From Bog-473 sp963737745 (lineage in GTDB: Bacteria; Actinomycetota; Acidimicrobiia; Acidimicrobiales; RAAP-2): a DNA stretch of 64,000 bases. The position numbers and the translations under genes were made by a program. Shown here piece by piece: positions 7,689 to 17,563 of the stretch (within the stretch, counting starts at the first letter, position 1; every line of letters starts with the position of its first letter). Below the pieces are notes generated by a model. That model did no database searches and had not been told where the DNA came from. It saw only the letters and a program-made list of their open reading frames with translations. The stretch spans positions 496,001-560,000 of the forward strand of contig CAVTTR010000012.1 of assembly GCA_963737745.1 (NCBI GenBank). Direction: 5' to 3'.

Positions 7689-9074
7689 TCAGAACATAAC
7701 GCCCACACCGAAGAGGCCGTGTGGATCGAGTGCATCTTTGATGCGGCGGTTGAGCATGTGGGCCTCGGGGCCTAGGTAGTCCGCCAGCCACATCTTCTTG
7801 AGCCGACCAACGCCATGCTCGCCGGTGATCGTTCCTCCGAGTTGGATAGCCAGATGCATTATGTCGCCATAGGCGTTATGTGCTTGTGCCGTCTGCTTCG
7901 GATCTGTGGGATCGTGCACGATCAAGGGATGGGTGTTGCCGTCACCTGCATGCGCGATCACGGCGATCATCACGTCGCGATCCTGCGCGATGCCGGCGAT
8001 GCCACGAACCAGGGTGCCCAGGTGCGGGATCGGGACGCCAACGTCCTCGAGCAGAAGAGTCCCCTTCCTTTCGACGGCAGGGATAGCCATGCGCCTGGCC
8101 GCGACGAATGCCGCGCCGATCTCCAAATCATCGGTGGTGAACACTTCCGTGGCGAGGTTCGCCTCGCACAGGGAGGCGACTTCGAGGATTTCCGTCGCGG
8201 CCGTATCCGGTGGCTCGTCGGACTGGACGACCAACATCGCCGCCGCTTCGCGATCCAGGCCCATGTTGACCATGTCCTCGACGGCATTGATAGAGGCCTG
8301 GTCCATGAATTCGAGCATCGCGGGACGCATCCGCTGGGTGATCGCGAGAACGGTTTCGGTGGCAGCCTCCAGCGTGGGAAACACCCCGACCAGTGTGTGG
8401 GGTGCACGTTGGGTCGGAACGAGACGCAACACGATCCTGGTCACTACCCCAAGCGTTCCTTCGCTTCCGACGAACAATTTGGTGAGTGCGTATCCGGCGA
8501 CGTCCTTGAGGCGCGGGCCACCGAGGTCGACCGCCGTCCCGTCGGCGAGAACGACGGTCATCCCGAGCACGTAATCACTGGTCACGCCGTACTTCACGCA
8601 ACACAATCCCCCGGCATTGGTGGCGACGTTGCCCCCGATAGAACAGATCTCGAACGACGACGGATCGGGGGGATACCAGAGCCCGTGCTTTGCCGCGGCG
8701 AGCTTCACTTCGACGTTCAGCGCCCCGGGCTCGACGACTGCGGTGCGAGTGACCGGATCAATCTCAATCGAACGCATCCGTTCCGTCGAGATCACGATAC
8801 AGCCGTCGATCGCGGTCGACCCACCGGAAAGACCGGATCCAGCACCTCGAATGACGATCGAAACGCCGTGCTGCGCTGCGAGTCGGACAACTCGTGACAC
8901 CTCAGCGGTCGAGCTGACCCGCACGACCGCAATTGGCGTGCCTGCATTGGGGTCGTTGGCACGGTCCCAGCGATATCCCGCCATGCTGTCCTGGTCGAGG
9001 ATGACAGCGCCCGGGGCCAATTCTTCGGCGAGCTGCTCCAGGCCCCGCTTCAGTCCGTGAGTCATAGGCTCCAT
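7689..9074 (-). CDS. FAD-linked oxidase, GlcD/D-lactate dehydrogenase type
   Basis: This is a 461-residue flavoprotein that would oxidise a 2-hydroxy acid such as glycolate or D-lactate. The PCMH-type FAD-binding domain covers residues of about 45-225, with VSIVIRGAGSGLSGG and PPDPSSFEICSIGGNVATNAGG contacting the cofactor. The C-terminal FAD-oxidase domain contains IAHAGDGNTHPLI, then ITGEHGVGRLKK and a final DPHGLFGVGVMF, which matches the family end (DPxGxxNPGK-like, here altered). GlcE and GlcF partners are absent, so this probably works as a single subunit like D-lactate or D-2-hydroxyglutarate dehydrogenases. An ATG at 9065 with GGAG upstream is an alternative start. Confidence 0.87.
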   Translation of the reverse strand: MEPMTHGLKRGLEQLAEELAPGAVILDQDSMAGYRWDRANDPNAGTPIAVVRVSSTAEVSRVVRLAAQHGVSIVIRGAGSGLSGGSTAIDGCIVISTERMRSIEIDPVTRTAVVEPGALNVEVKLAAAKHGLWYPPDPSSFEICSIGGNVATNAGGLCCVKYGVTSDYVLGMTVVLADGTAVDLGGPRLKDVAGYALTKLFVGSEGTLGVVTRIVLRLVPTQRAPHTLVGVFPTLEAATETVLAITQRMRPAMLEFMDQASINAVEDMVNMGLDREAAAMLVVQSDEPPDTAATEILEVASLCEANLATEVFTTDDLEIGAAFVAARRMAIPAVERKGTLLLEDVGVPIPHLGTLVRGIAGIAQDRDVMIAVIAHAGDGNTHPLIVHDPTDPKQTAQAHNAYGDIMHLAIQLGGTITGEHGVGRLKKMWLADYLGPEAHMLNRRIKDALDPHGLFGVGVMF

Positions 9075-9339
9075 CTTTCACGTCACGAGAATCTGTGTCG
9101 ACAGCTCGAAGTGAGGCTAGTAGCAGACCGTTTAGGGAATCACGAGAGCCGGGTGTTCTGCCTCAAGGGATGCATGAGGGCATTTTTCTAGTCGCTGTCG
9201 GCGGGCGCTGCTTTTATTTGAGCCCGGCTGCGCTGGTTTCCCTGTCGGGTGCTCTGGACGAGCACGATGTCTCACGAGCGGCGTTCACGCGGGAGGGTGC
9301 CCTCACGCCACATGAGTCTGAGTGCGTGATTCCGGCGAC

Positions 9340-10038
9340 TCAGGGCTCGGTCGGTCGAGCCTCGGGTAACTCTCGCTGATTTCGCCCCGCGTCCTCTTCG
9401 TGAGAAGACCTACGTGGGTGTTGGTCCACGCGGTCAGTCCCATGGCGCCGCAGACCCCAATACTTGGGGACATCTCTCCGGCTGAGCTCGGCCAGATAGC
9501 GGTTGTATGCCACGAGGTTCTCGTCGATATGCGTCTTGACGTCGGTGACGTTCGCCTCGATCACCGAGGAATGGTCGTCGTAGCGCTCGATCTCCGTGCC
9601 GGCGATCCGCTCGTGCGGAACGGGATGCCGCGGGAGATGCACCTCGCCACCCACTGCCGCCGGGTGATCCCCACCCTCCATGGAGAGCGCGGGGGCATCC
9701 GCCGTACTTTGGCTGGCTGCGATCACGGCCTGGGACAATGACTTGTCCAAGGCCCAGCCGGGTATCTGATGCAACGGCGTTCCGAATGCGTCGGCCGTCG
9801 CGTGTTGGCGGGCCAACCAAAGTCGGTCGAGCCCCGTGCGCTGATCGTGGATCATCTTCCACCACATGTACACGACGTATAGCGCAAAGGCCGGCCATTC
9901 GAACGTGTAGGCCCAGCTCAATCCGTTACCAGCTCGGGCGGCCCCATACTGCCACCACGCTGCGAGAATGAACGAAGAGACCAAGAGAAGCGCAATCACG
10001 TGCAACCAGATGCAGCGTCGCGTCAGATATCTGCTCAT
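9340..10038 (-). CDS. actinobacterial two-span membrane protein
   Basis: This is a predicted membrane protein of about 232 residues. Two hydrophobic helices lie near the N-terminus (WLHVIALLLVSSFILAAWW and WAYTFEWPAFALYVVYMWW), followed by a long soluble tail. The tail ends with a conserved-looking block (ENLVAYNRYLAELSRRD) known from a widespread actinobacterial family of unknown function, often mislabelled as a glucitol-operon regulator. The ATG at 10038 was chosen so that the protein begins just before the first helix; the open frame extends further upstream. The tail contains a long stretch of lower complexity between the helices and the conserved block. Its role is unknown. Confidence 0.68.
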   Translation of the reverse strand: MSRYLTRRCIWLHVIALLLVSSFILAAWWQYGAARAGNGLSWAYTFEWPAFALYVVYMWWKMIHDQRTGLDRLWLARQHATADAFGTPLHQIPGWALDKSLSQAVIAASQSTADAPALSMEGGDHPAAVGGEVHLPRHPVPHERIAGTEIERYDDHSSVIEANVTDVKTHIDENLVAYNRYLAELSRRDVPKYWGLRRHGTDRVDQHPRRSSHEEDAGRNQRELPEARPTEP

Positions 10039-10159
10039 GGTGAAGCCAAGCGTAATGTCGCACTCGATTGTGGACAACGCGGGTTCGCCCGGGTTGTCGT
10101 TTCGGCGAGCGCGACACCTCCCGGCGTCGCTTCCTGACCGCCAGTTCAAGGACCCGTCG

Positions 10160-12418
10160 TCAGGCCAGACCCAACTCGCGACGGATGTCCTCCGAATCGC
10201 TGCCAAAGGGGCGCGCCAAGGGCCCGGCGACCGAAGGCGTGCGAGACAGTCGAGCGACCGGCCCCACCATCAGGACTCGACCGTTGGCCTCGGATTGATC
10301 TTCCACCCGCAGGCCGATCCTTGCCGCCACCCCGTCGTCGGCCAACAGAACCCCCGCCGGTTCGACGCGGTGCACCCCTATGTCCAGCGCACCGAGGCCC
10401 TCAACGACGTTGGCGGTGCTGGTGGAGGCAAATGCCTCCGGCAAATCCCCGATGGACTCAACGCCCAAGGCTTCGAGCAGGTCTTCGGCTTGGGAATCGT
10501 GCGCGCCGACGAAAACAACTCCATCGGCGGTGTCGTAGAGACGCTGCAGCGCCGACCACCCTGGCGCCTCACCGCTCGGCTCATAGATGTCGCGCCCCTC
10601 GTAGTCGAGGGCGTATATGACCTGCTCCAGCGTCGCCGCGCGCTCGAGAGTGGTCTCGACGCGCGGCGCAATCCCCGTCCGGCCACGCTGGAGCAGTCCG
10701 AGCATGGCGGCGAATGCCCCGAGCGCGCCGGCCGCGTAGTCCGTAAAGGGCCAGCGGGGACGATCGACCCCCAGCATCGGATGACCGCTCTCGAGTTCGA
10801 CGTCGCCGATGCTGCGATGGCAGATCCCCGTCGCGCAGTTGAGAAGATCGGCGTACCCGCGGGCGTCCGCCCAGGGCCCGGTCGTCCCGTATGCATTGAG
10901 GTAGGTGTAGACAATGTCGGGCGCTACCGATCGAACCGCCGGCTCGTCAAAACCCAACCGTTGATCCACCCCCAACGTGAAGTTCTGGACCAGGACGTCG
11001 GCCGTCTGAACGAGCGAACGGAACACGTCACTGTCGGACAGGTCCGTAAGGTCGAGCCGAATGGAGCGTTTCCCGCGGTTGACCACATCGTGCCCGATGG
11101 GTTCGTTCACCATGGCCCGGCCCGTGGGGTCGGTGTCGATCTTGATGACGTCGGCACCGAACTGGGCGAGCAGCTTCGTGCACGTCGGGGCGGCCGCAAC
11201 ACGCGTCAGGTCGAGGACGCGCACGCCGGTGAGCGGTGGCGCCGAGCTGGCCGATGCCCGAGGGACGGACGGGCGCGGCTCGACATCCGAAACCAATTCG
11301 TCCAAGGCAGTCCGGACGTTGGTGTCGCCCGCGTCGGTCGGCCGACGTGGCTCGACCATCACGTCGGCAAACGTCGAAACCCGAACAGCCCGACCAGGCA
11401 TCCGGACGCGGCCCAGCTGGGGATCCTGAGCGTCGACCAGGGCACCTGCCGCCAAAGGATGATCCTCGGCCAGCCATTCCTCGAGCGTCCTGGGCATGAC
11501 CAGTGAACACCCGTGGGCGCGACCCAAGTCTTCCCATTCACGGGCGGGCCGCTGGGAAAACAGTTCAATCAGGCGAGCCTTCACCTCTGCCACTGCGCCC
11601 GGGTCTTTCATCATCCGGTCGTAGTCCACGAGTCCTTCGTCGATCCAGGCCTCGCAGCCCGCGGCCCGCACGAACCATTCCAGGTGACGGAACCAGGCAG
11701 AGGCGAGAGCGATATACCGACCGTCGGCACAGCGGTACCACGCCAGGGCAAAGTCGGCGTACTTGAATGGTCCCGGACGTTCGATCACTGCGCCCGCCGC
11801 TCCCGCCTCGAAGAGCGCGTTGAACAGCGGCATTTCAATCTGTTGACCGAGTCCGTCGCGATCGCGAGCGATCAATGCGCCGACAACGGCAACAGCCGCC
11901 TCGAGCGCGGCAAACACAGAGCCGAGGGGGAGGGCCGAAAATATCGGACTCTGGCGCTCGGGCACGACATAGGCGCCGGTGGCGGCCATGACGACCCCTT
12001 CCCACGCCGCCACTCCGGCTCGGGGGTCATCCCTGCCAAATCCGGGCAGCGACACGTACACGAGCCCGGGGTTGTCCTCCCTCACCGCCGAAGGTCCAAT
12101 CCCCAACCGCTCAGCGACGCCAGGACGGAAGTTCTCGATGACGACGTCTGCCGAAGCGATCAGCACATGCGCCCGCCTTCGGTCCCCTTCGTCGGTTACG
12201 TCCAAGGCGATGTTGCGGCGACCCCTTAACAGCACCGCGTTGATTGGCGTATCCCAGCGAGGACCGCCGGGCGGATCCACCCGTATGACATCGGCGCCCT
12301 GGTCGGCAAGCAACATCGCAAGGAGAGGACCGGCCACGTACTGGCCGAAATCCACGACCCGCACCCCCGCCAGGGGTCCCTGGCCGCTTCCCTCCCACAG
12401 ACGATCTTCTGGCGTCAT
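10160..12418 (-). CDS. CaiB/BaiF-type CoA-transferase, two fused domains
   Basis: This 752-residue protein consists of two class III CoA-transferase domains in tandem. The first begins GVRVVDFGQYVAGPLLAML (about residue 18). The second begins GVRVLDLTRVAAAPTCTKLL (about residue 398). Each repeats the ADVIRVDPPGG / ADVIKIDTDPTG loop and an ADVVIENF / ADVLVQNF motif typical of the family. Such enzymes move CoA between a donor acyl-CoA and a free acid. Single-domain members of about 400 residues form interlocked dimers, so the fusion may encode a pseudo-dimer with different half-sites. Its start overlaps the 3' end of the neighbouring SDR reading frame by ATGA. Substrate unknown; the surroundings suggest degradation of a steroid, terpene or aromatic acid. 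Confidence 0.9.
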   Translation of the reverse strand: MTPEDRLWEGSGQGPLAGVRVVDFGQYVAGPLLAMLLADQGADVIRVDPPGGPRWDTPINAVLLRGRRNIALDVTDEGDRRRAHVLIASADVVIENFRPGVAERLGIGPSAVREDNPGLVYVSLPGFGRDDPRAGVAAWEGVVMAATGAYVVPERQSPIFSALPLGSVFAALEAAVAVVGALIARDRDGLGQQIEMPLFNALFEAGAAGAVIERPGPFKYADFALAWYRCADGRYIALASAWFRHLEWFVRAAGCEAWIDEGLVDYDRMMKDPGAVAEVKARLIELFSQRPAREWEDLGRAHGCSLVMPRTLEEWLAEDHPLAAGALVDAQDPQLGRVRMPGRAVRVSTFADVMVEPRRPTDAGDTNVRTALDELVSDVEPRPSVPRASASSAPPLTGVRVLDLTRVAAAPTCTKLLAQFGADVIKIDTDPTGRAMVNEPIGHDVVNRGKRSIRLDLTDLSDSDVFRSLVQTADVLVQNFTLGVDQRLGFDEPAVRSVAPDIVYTYLNAYGTTGPWADARGYADLLNCATGICHRSIGDVELESGHPMLGVDRPRWPFTDYAAGALGAFAAMLGLLQRGRTGIAPRVETTLERAATLEQVIYALDYEGRDIYEPSGEAPGWSALQRLYDTADGVVFVGAHDSQAEDLLEALGVESIGDLPEAFASTSTANVVEGLGALDIGVHRVEPAGVLLADDGVAARIGLRVEDQSEANGRVLMVGPVARLSRTPSVAGPLARPFGSDSEDIRRELGLA

Positions 12419-12454
12419 TGCAGTACCTTGCCATCTTCGGTCACGGCGTGCTGG

Positions 12455-13288
12455 CTAGGTTCCCGAAGCCTCGATGGAGGTTGACTCCCACTCTCGCCAT
12501 GTGGCGATCCGTTCGGTGTACTCCTGTGAAATTTGATCAACGGTCCGTCACCCAGAATGAGCCGCAATGGCGGCTCGTCCGCATCGGCGAGTGCGAGCAT
12601 GGCCTTACACGTCGCTCGAGGATCACCCCAATGCCCCGACCTTGACTCCCGCAACACCGCCGCCCGCAGGCTCTCGTAGTGCGGGAGCGACGGTGCCATG
12701 TGTCCGCCACCGCCCCGGTCGGTCAAATACCCGGTCGGCTCCACCAGCGTCACCTTTATCCCGAAGGGTGCAAGTTCGCCCGCCAGGGCTTGGCTCATTC
12801 CCTCCAGCGCCCACTTGGATGCTGCATACAGTCCGAGCCCGGGGATCGACGTCAGTCCCACGACGGACGAGATTTGAATGATGTGACCGGCACCTTGCTC
12901 CCGCAGCACCGGAATCACCGCCTGGGTCACCCAGAGCGAACCGAAGAAGTTCGTTTCGAACTGGTCGCGTGCTTGGCTTTCGCTCGTCTCCTCGATCATG
13001 CCGAACATGCCATAGCCGGCATTGTTCACGACCACGTCGATCCGACCGAAGTGCTCCTTTGCCCGGGCAATGGCGTCAAAGACGGTCGGTCGGTCGGTGA
13101 TGTCGACCTGCAGCGCGAGAACGGTGTCTTGGAAACGTTCCTCGATGTCACTGAGGTCCGCCGTGGAGCGAGCCGTCGCGACCACCCTGTCACCCCGCTC
13201 CAGCACGGCGAGGGTCCACTCACGACCAAATCCGCGCGACGATCCCGTGATGAACCACGTCTTTGGGATCCTGTCCGTGTCCTGTCAT
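12455..13288 (-). pseudogene. SDR-family oxidoreductase with two frameshifts
   Basis: This is a classical short-chain dehydrogenase that would act on a hydroxyl/keto substrate with NAD(P). The central open frame (12415-13206) lacks the cofactor loop. Shifting one base near 13258 recovers it as WFITGSSRGFGREW, preceded by an ATG at 13288. The body has NNAGYGMFG and the catalytic Ser/Tyr-Lys region (ISSVVGL, then LYAASK). A second shift near 12530 recovers a normal family C-terminus (YTERIATWREWES) with a stop at 12455. All catalytic residues are intact, so the two indels may be sequence errors rather than decay. It is followed by the CoA-transferase gene, a likely pathway partner. Confidence 0.72.
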
Positions 13289-13633
13289 TGCGATCACTCT
13301 ACGAGACAGCCATTCCAGGGCCCCAAAGCCATCGAGTGAGCTCCTTGACGACATCCCCCCGGAGTGCCCAAGTTTTGGCACAGGTGAGGTGACGGGTCAG
13401 GGCCGCCGCCCACGGCTCGCGACCGGCGGAGCTGCTTCGAAGGAAACCCAGAAGCTGCCCCCCTCTCTGTCGCCGGGGCTGACTTGGGCCGACAAGATCC
13501 AGAGTTCGAGGTGACTCTGGCTCCCGTCCGGGAGACCACGCCTGCGATTGATCGAGTCAGGTCGTGGCGAGTCGCAGACGTGTAGCCTGATGCCGGAATC
13601 TTCAATTCGTCTGCGAAGGGGAGGAAACAGGAC
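13289..13633. other. intergenic region, no gene seen
   Basis: This is a 345-nt spacer between two divergently oriented short-chain dehydrogenase genes. I found no convincing gene, promoter hexamers or strong hairpin in it. A purine-rich ribosome site lies just before 13634. Confidence 0.4.
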
Positions 13634-14532
13634 GTGTCAGGTCGGTTTGCTGGTAAGAGCATCGTAATCACGGGTGGCGGAGCAGGGCTTGGACGTGAGT
13701 GCGCCATGCAGTGGAGTGCCGAAGGGGGCAAAATCGTCGTCACCGACCTGGTCGAAGACCGAGCTCACTTCGTAGCCAAGGAGATCGAGATCTGCCGGTG
13801 GTGAAGCATCGGCCTGAAGGCCGACGTCCGGATCGAGGCCGAGGTCGAGCAAGCCGTGGCAGCCGCTGTGGAGAAATACGGACGCCTCGACATTATGTTC
13901 GCCAACGCCGGACGTTCCCTGCCCGGCGGGCCCCGTATCGAGGACACCACACAAGAACAATGGGATGACGTGACGAACACCGTCTACCGCGGTGTGTTCT
14001 TCTCCGGCAAGCCGCCTGTCACCAGATGAAGAAGCAAGGACGGCGGCAATATCGTCGTCACCACCTCGGCCGCCGGAATCAACGCCTATCCCGTTGGCTT
14101 CGGCGCCTACGCCGCTGGCAAGGCTGGCGCTATTGGTCTGGTGCACAGCATGGCGACCGAATGGGGGACAGTACGGAATCCGGGTCAACGGTCTCGCTCC
14201 GACGCACGGCATGTCCATCAACTTTGCCCTCCCTCTGGACGCCCCCGTACTCAACATGTCCTACGAAGAGTTTGCCCTGCAGCAGTCGGGCGAGGAGGTG
14301 GAATGACGACCGGTTCGTTGGACCACTGAAGAAGGTCGGCCGGCCACCGAGCCTGAGGGACAACGCAGCAGTTGCGACCTTCTTGGCCTCTGACGACTCG
14401 GCCTACCTCTCGGGTCTCGTTATCCCGGCCTGTGACGGGGGCAACTTCGCCATGACGTCGATCCACTTCGAGCGGACGTTCACGAGCATCGAAGACATGG
14501 CGGCTCCTGCCCTCGAGGAGCCGGCAAGCTGA
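13634..14532 (+). pseudogene. degraded SDR-family oxidoreductase
   Basis: This is the remains of a short-chain dehydrogenase starting at GTG 13634. The cofactor loop is intact at first (SIVITGGGAGLGRECAM). It is followed by an in-frame stop near 13800, a resumed frame (KADVRIEAEVEQAVAAA, then MFANAGRSLPGG), another break near 14030, a segment with the catalytic Tyr-Lys (GFGAYAAGKAGAIG), a third break near 14160 and a fourth near 14310. The end recovers NAAVATFLASDDSAYLSG, the family C-terminus. At least four frame changes in 900 bases is more than elsewhere in the window, so this copy looks genuinely non-functional, although dense indel errors cannot be excluded. Confidence 0.75.
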
Positions 14533-14599
14533 TCCTCGAAAACCTCTGGATCTCGCAGGGAACCCCGACAAGTTTGGTTCGCGACGGAACGATCGAGGG

Positions 14600-15715
14600 C
14601 AGTGATCCCGTTGCCAATGGACCGATCAAGGTGTTGCTCACATCCCGATCTCTACGGATGGAACTGGACCTATGGCATCAACTCGCCCAGCACCAGCAAC
14701 GTCCCGCCAGCGGTGGGCCAGCTCCTCAGTCGTGACCCCGACGTCGCCGCATGGACCGGATACACGTTCGCCAACATCCAGATCAACGGCTTGACCGTCC
14801 CCGTCCTCTTGACCGCGACCCACGCTGCCCTGACGCCGCTCATCCTCAACGGTCACTCGGTCTAGGCGAACAACCAGATCGTCCTGGGCGCGGCGACCAT
14901 TGCGGCCCTCCACAAAAAGGGCGGCGACACGGTGTCGGTCAGCTACGGGACGCCGAAAGATGCACCCGTCTATGTCCCGCCGTCGCCAATGCGGTCCGTC
15001 GGGACAGCCACCATGCCTGCCATCGGGGTGAGTGGCCATCTTCACACCTCCATGGGCACAGGTGCTCTCGTTCCGACTGGCCTCGAACGGGCCGCCTTCA
15101 AGAAAGCCCTCAAGAGCCCTGACCCGAATTTGAACGGCCCCATCATGGACGTGGTGCGGCCCAAGCGTGGGGTCTCCGCCGCTGCCGGTCGCCGATCGTT
15201 GCAGCGCATCGTGATGGCGGCCGACCGGATCATGGCGGCTGATCCCAACGGGGCAGGCGATACGTACGCCGTGCTTTCCGTCCAGCGACCCGCCGAAATC
15301 ATGAACTACCAGTCGACGGGTGCCACGCCCGCCGTTCTGGCGGCGGGGCTTGCCGCCGGGGCGGTCGTTGCTCTGGGCCTCACGCTCGGGGCATCGGTCC
15401 GACGGAGGCGGCATGACCTGGCGTTGTTGAAGACATTCGGGTTCATCACGCCAACTGGCCGCCGCCGTGGCCTGGCAGGCGTCGGTGGCCGCTGTCATAG
15501 GAATCGTCCTTGGCATACCGCTCGGCAGCATCTTGGGTCGGTGACTGTGGACCCTGTTCGCCCGCGCCATCTACGCCGTCCCGTCACCGTCGGTTCCGGT
15601 GGCCCAAGTCGTGCTCGTGGCCTTCGGCACTCTCTTCCTGGCGATTCTGGCCTCGATCATCCCCGGTCGCATCGCCGGACGCACCCCCACCGCGCTGGTG
15701 CTGCGATCCGAGTGA
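14600..15715 (+). pseudogene. 3' fragment of an FtsX-like permease
   Basis: Only the C-terminal half of a large FtsX-like permease survives. It opens at DLYGWNWTYGINSPST and aligns residue by residue with the second half of the gene at 60629-63160 (YGWNWNYMLNPS there). It shows DPDVAAWTGYTFAN, an in-frame TAG at about 14863, then NQIVLGAATIAALHKK and GTPKDAPVYVPPS. Frame breaks near 15450 and beyond scramble the last membrane helices. The final residues TPTALVLRSE can still be read, before a stop at 15715. The missing N-terminus, the internal stop and the shifts make this a true remnant. It was probably a paralog that lost its 5' half together with any ABC ATPase partner. Confidence 0.8.
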
Positions 15716-15724
15716 AAGCGATCC

Positions 15725-17340
15725 CTAGTCGGTGGTCTCGAGGACGGACGCAGATTCCCTCATGGCATGGTCCAACGATACGAAGCGGAACCTACGAGCC
15801 AGGACGCCCTCGATGAGTGCCGGTAACGAGGCAATTGTCCGAGAGCGGTCGCTTTCCCGGCCCATCCAACCGCCTCCGTCATGCAGCAGGATGATGGAAC
15901 CCGGAGTGATGTTTTGCAAGGTTTCCTCAACAATCTGATCGGTCTCGATGGAAGCCGACCAGTCCTTTGGGTAAATTGTCCAGAGCCATGTCGCGAGCCC
16001 CGTTCTCCAAGTCGCGCCACAACGTTTGTGTCATAGAGGCCAAGTGGTGGTCGCACATGTCGGACCTCCTGGCCGGTGATATTCCGCAGCACGTTGGTCG
16101 ACCGGTCAAGCTCATGCTCGAAACACGCGTCGTCCAAGTCGGTGAAGGGCCGATGACTCCAGCCGTGCGTGCCAACGGTGTGCCCGGCCGCCGCGACAGA
16201 ACGGACAAGCTCGGGAAAAGATTCGGCTCGCTCACCAATCATGAAGAACGAGGCGGGAATGCCGTAGTCGTCCAGTATGCGCAGCACCTGGTCCGTGTAG
16301 GGGGAAGGGCCGTCGTCGAAGGTCAAAGCGACCACCTTCTCGCCATTCGTCGCCACCCTCCTTCGAAGGGAGGGACTGGCAATGCTCGTATCAATGGGCG
16401 TCGAGTCGCCGTCAGATCGGGCGAACTCGAGTTGGTCGACACCCCAACCGACCTTGTTGGCCACCTGACCCAAAACCAGCCAAGGCAGTGTTGTCAGCAC
16501 ATCTCGACGACTTGGGGCGAACGCCCACAGATGACGACTGGTCCACACACTGCGGCGGTAGAAGTTGCGGAGTGCCCTGATCCACACGGACGGGGTGGTG
16601 GTCCCTCGCTTGTTCTCCCATTCCACCCTGCGCCGTCCCCCTGCCTTTGCCATCTGATCGCTGCGAGATTGTCGACGTCCACGCTGGTACTGCTCTTTCA
16701 GCATTACCTTCAGCCGATTCGAACCCACGTGTTCGATGCAGACTGATGGGTCGAACCACGGAGTGACGCCCAACTCCGCGACGCGCTGCGCCATGAGAGT
16801 GTCTTCACCGACTCGCACGAACTCGTCAAAAGGTCCGGCGCGGCCGAGGAGCTCACGCGTGAAGGACAGTCCGTAGGAGCGCCACGACTCGGCCGGCCCG
16901 GCTTCTGCGTGATCGAGACGATCGCCAAAGCACAGGTACGTGGTCGCCCGCGCAGCGGGGCTATCACCAAGCCTGACGCCGATGGCACTTGCAACCGCTT
17001 GATGTCCCGCTCGATGAAGTGCGATCCGGTTCCGGACCCAACCGGGACGGGCGATGCAGTCGGCTTCAAGGAAAGCCACCGTTTCCCCACGCGCCATACG
17101 GACACCAAGATTACGAACGCCGCCGGGAAGAAGCCGCGTCGGCCACTCTTCCACTCGGACGCCAGGATACGAATGCCGTACGAGTTCTCCGGTGCTGTCG
17201 CCTCCTGAAGTGGCGACGACGACCTCGAATCGTTCCTCGCACTCCTGCTCCATGAGCGAGGCCACCGCGCGGAGCACCGTCGCCTCGTTCCGATACCCGA
17301 ACACCACTGCGGTCAGCGCCGGATGAAAGGCGTGCGTCAT
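15725..17340 (-). CDS. glycosyltransferase family 2 - polysaccharide deacetylase fusion (one frameshift)
   Basis: The N-terminal domain (about residues 1-300) is a GT-A glycosyltransferase. It has FGYRNEATVLRAVASLMEQ, the metal/donor site region AFLEADCIARPGW, and GEDTLMAQR before a hydrophobic segment. The C-terminal domain is a NodB-type deacetylase: LTFDDGPSPYTDQVL (catalytic Asp), THGWSHR (metal His pair) and RPPLGLYD. A one-base shift near 16023 breaks the frame after LYDTNV. The other frame continues WTIYPKDWSASIETD, then IILLHDGGG (C-terminal catalytic His) and stops at 15725. The two activities would add and deacetylate amino-sugar residues of a surface polysaccharide. The gene is divergent from a Wzm/Wzt-like exporter. 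Confidence 0.85.
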
Positions 17341-17563
17341 ACTATGTCCAGCCTTCGTAGCGGTCGCGTTGTCCTACGACGTGGTGACACGCTCGCCAAC
17401 GCATACGAAGATGATAGTCGGGCCATCCGAGAATTTACGGCGATCGTTCGTCGTATTTGCGTGGCAGTTACGTTGCAAAAGAACACAGTTGTGCTCGAAC
17501 GACGGCGAAGATTGCCTGACTGTCTTCCTCGAGGTTGTCAGGCGCTCTAAACTTCGCTTCCTC

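Noticed and set aside
9968..11506. 512-codon open frame on the plus strand
   Set aside because: Antisense to the CoA-transferase gene, whose domains are clearly conserved; composition is that of a shadow frame.
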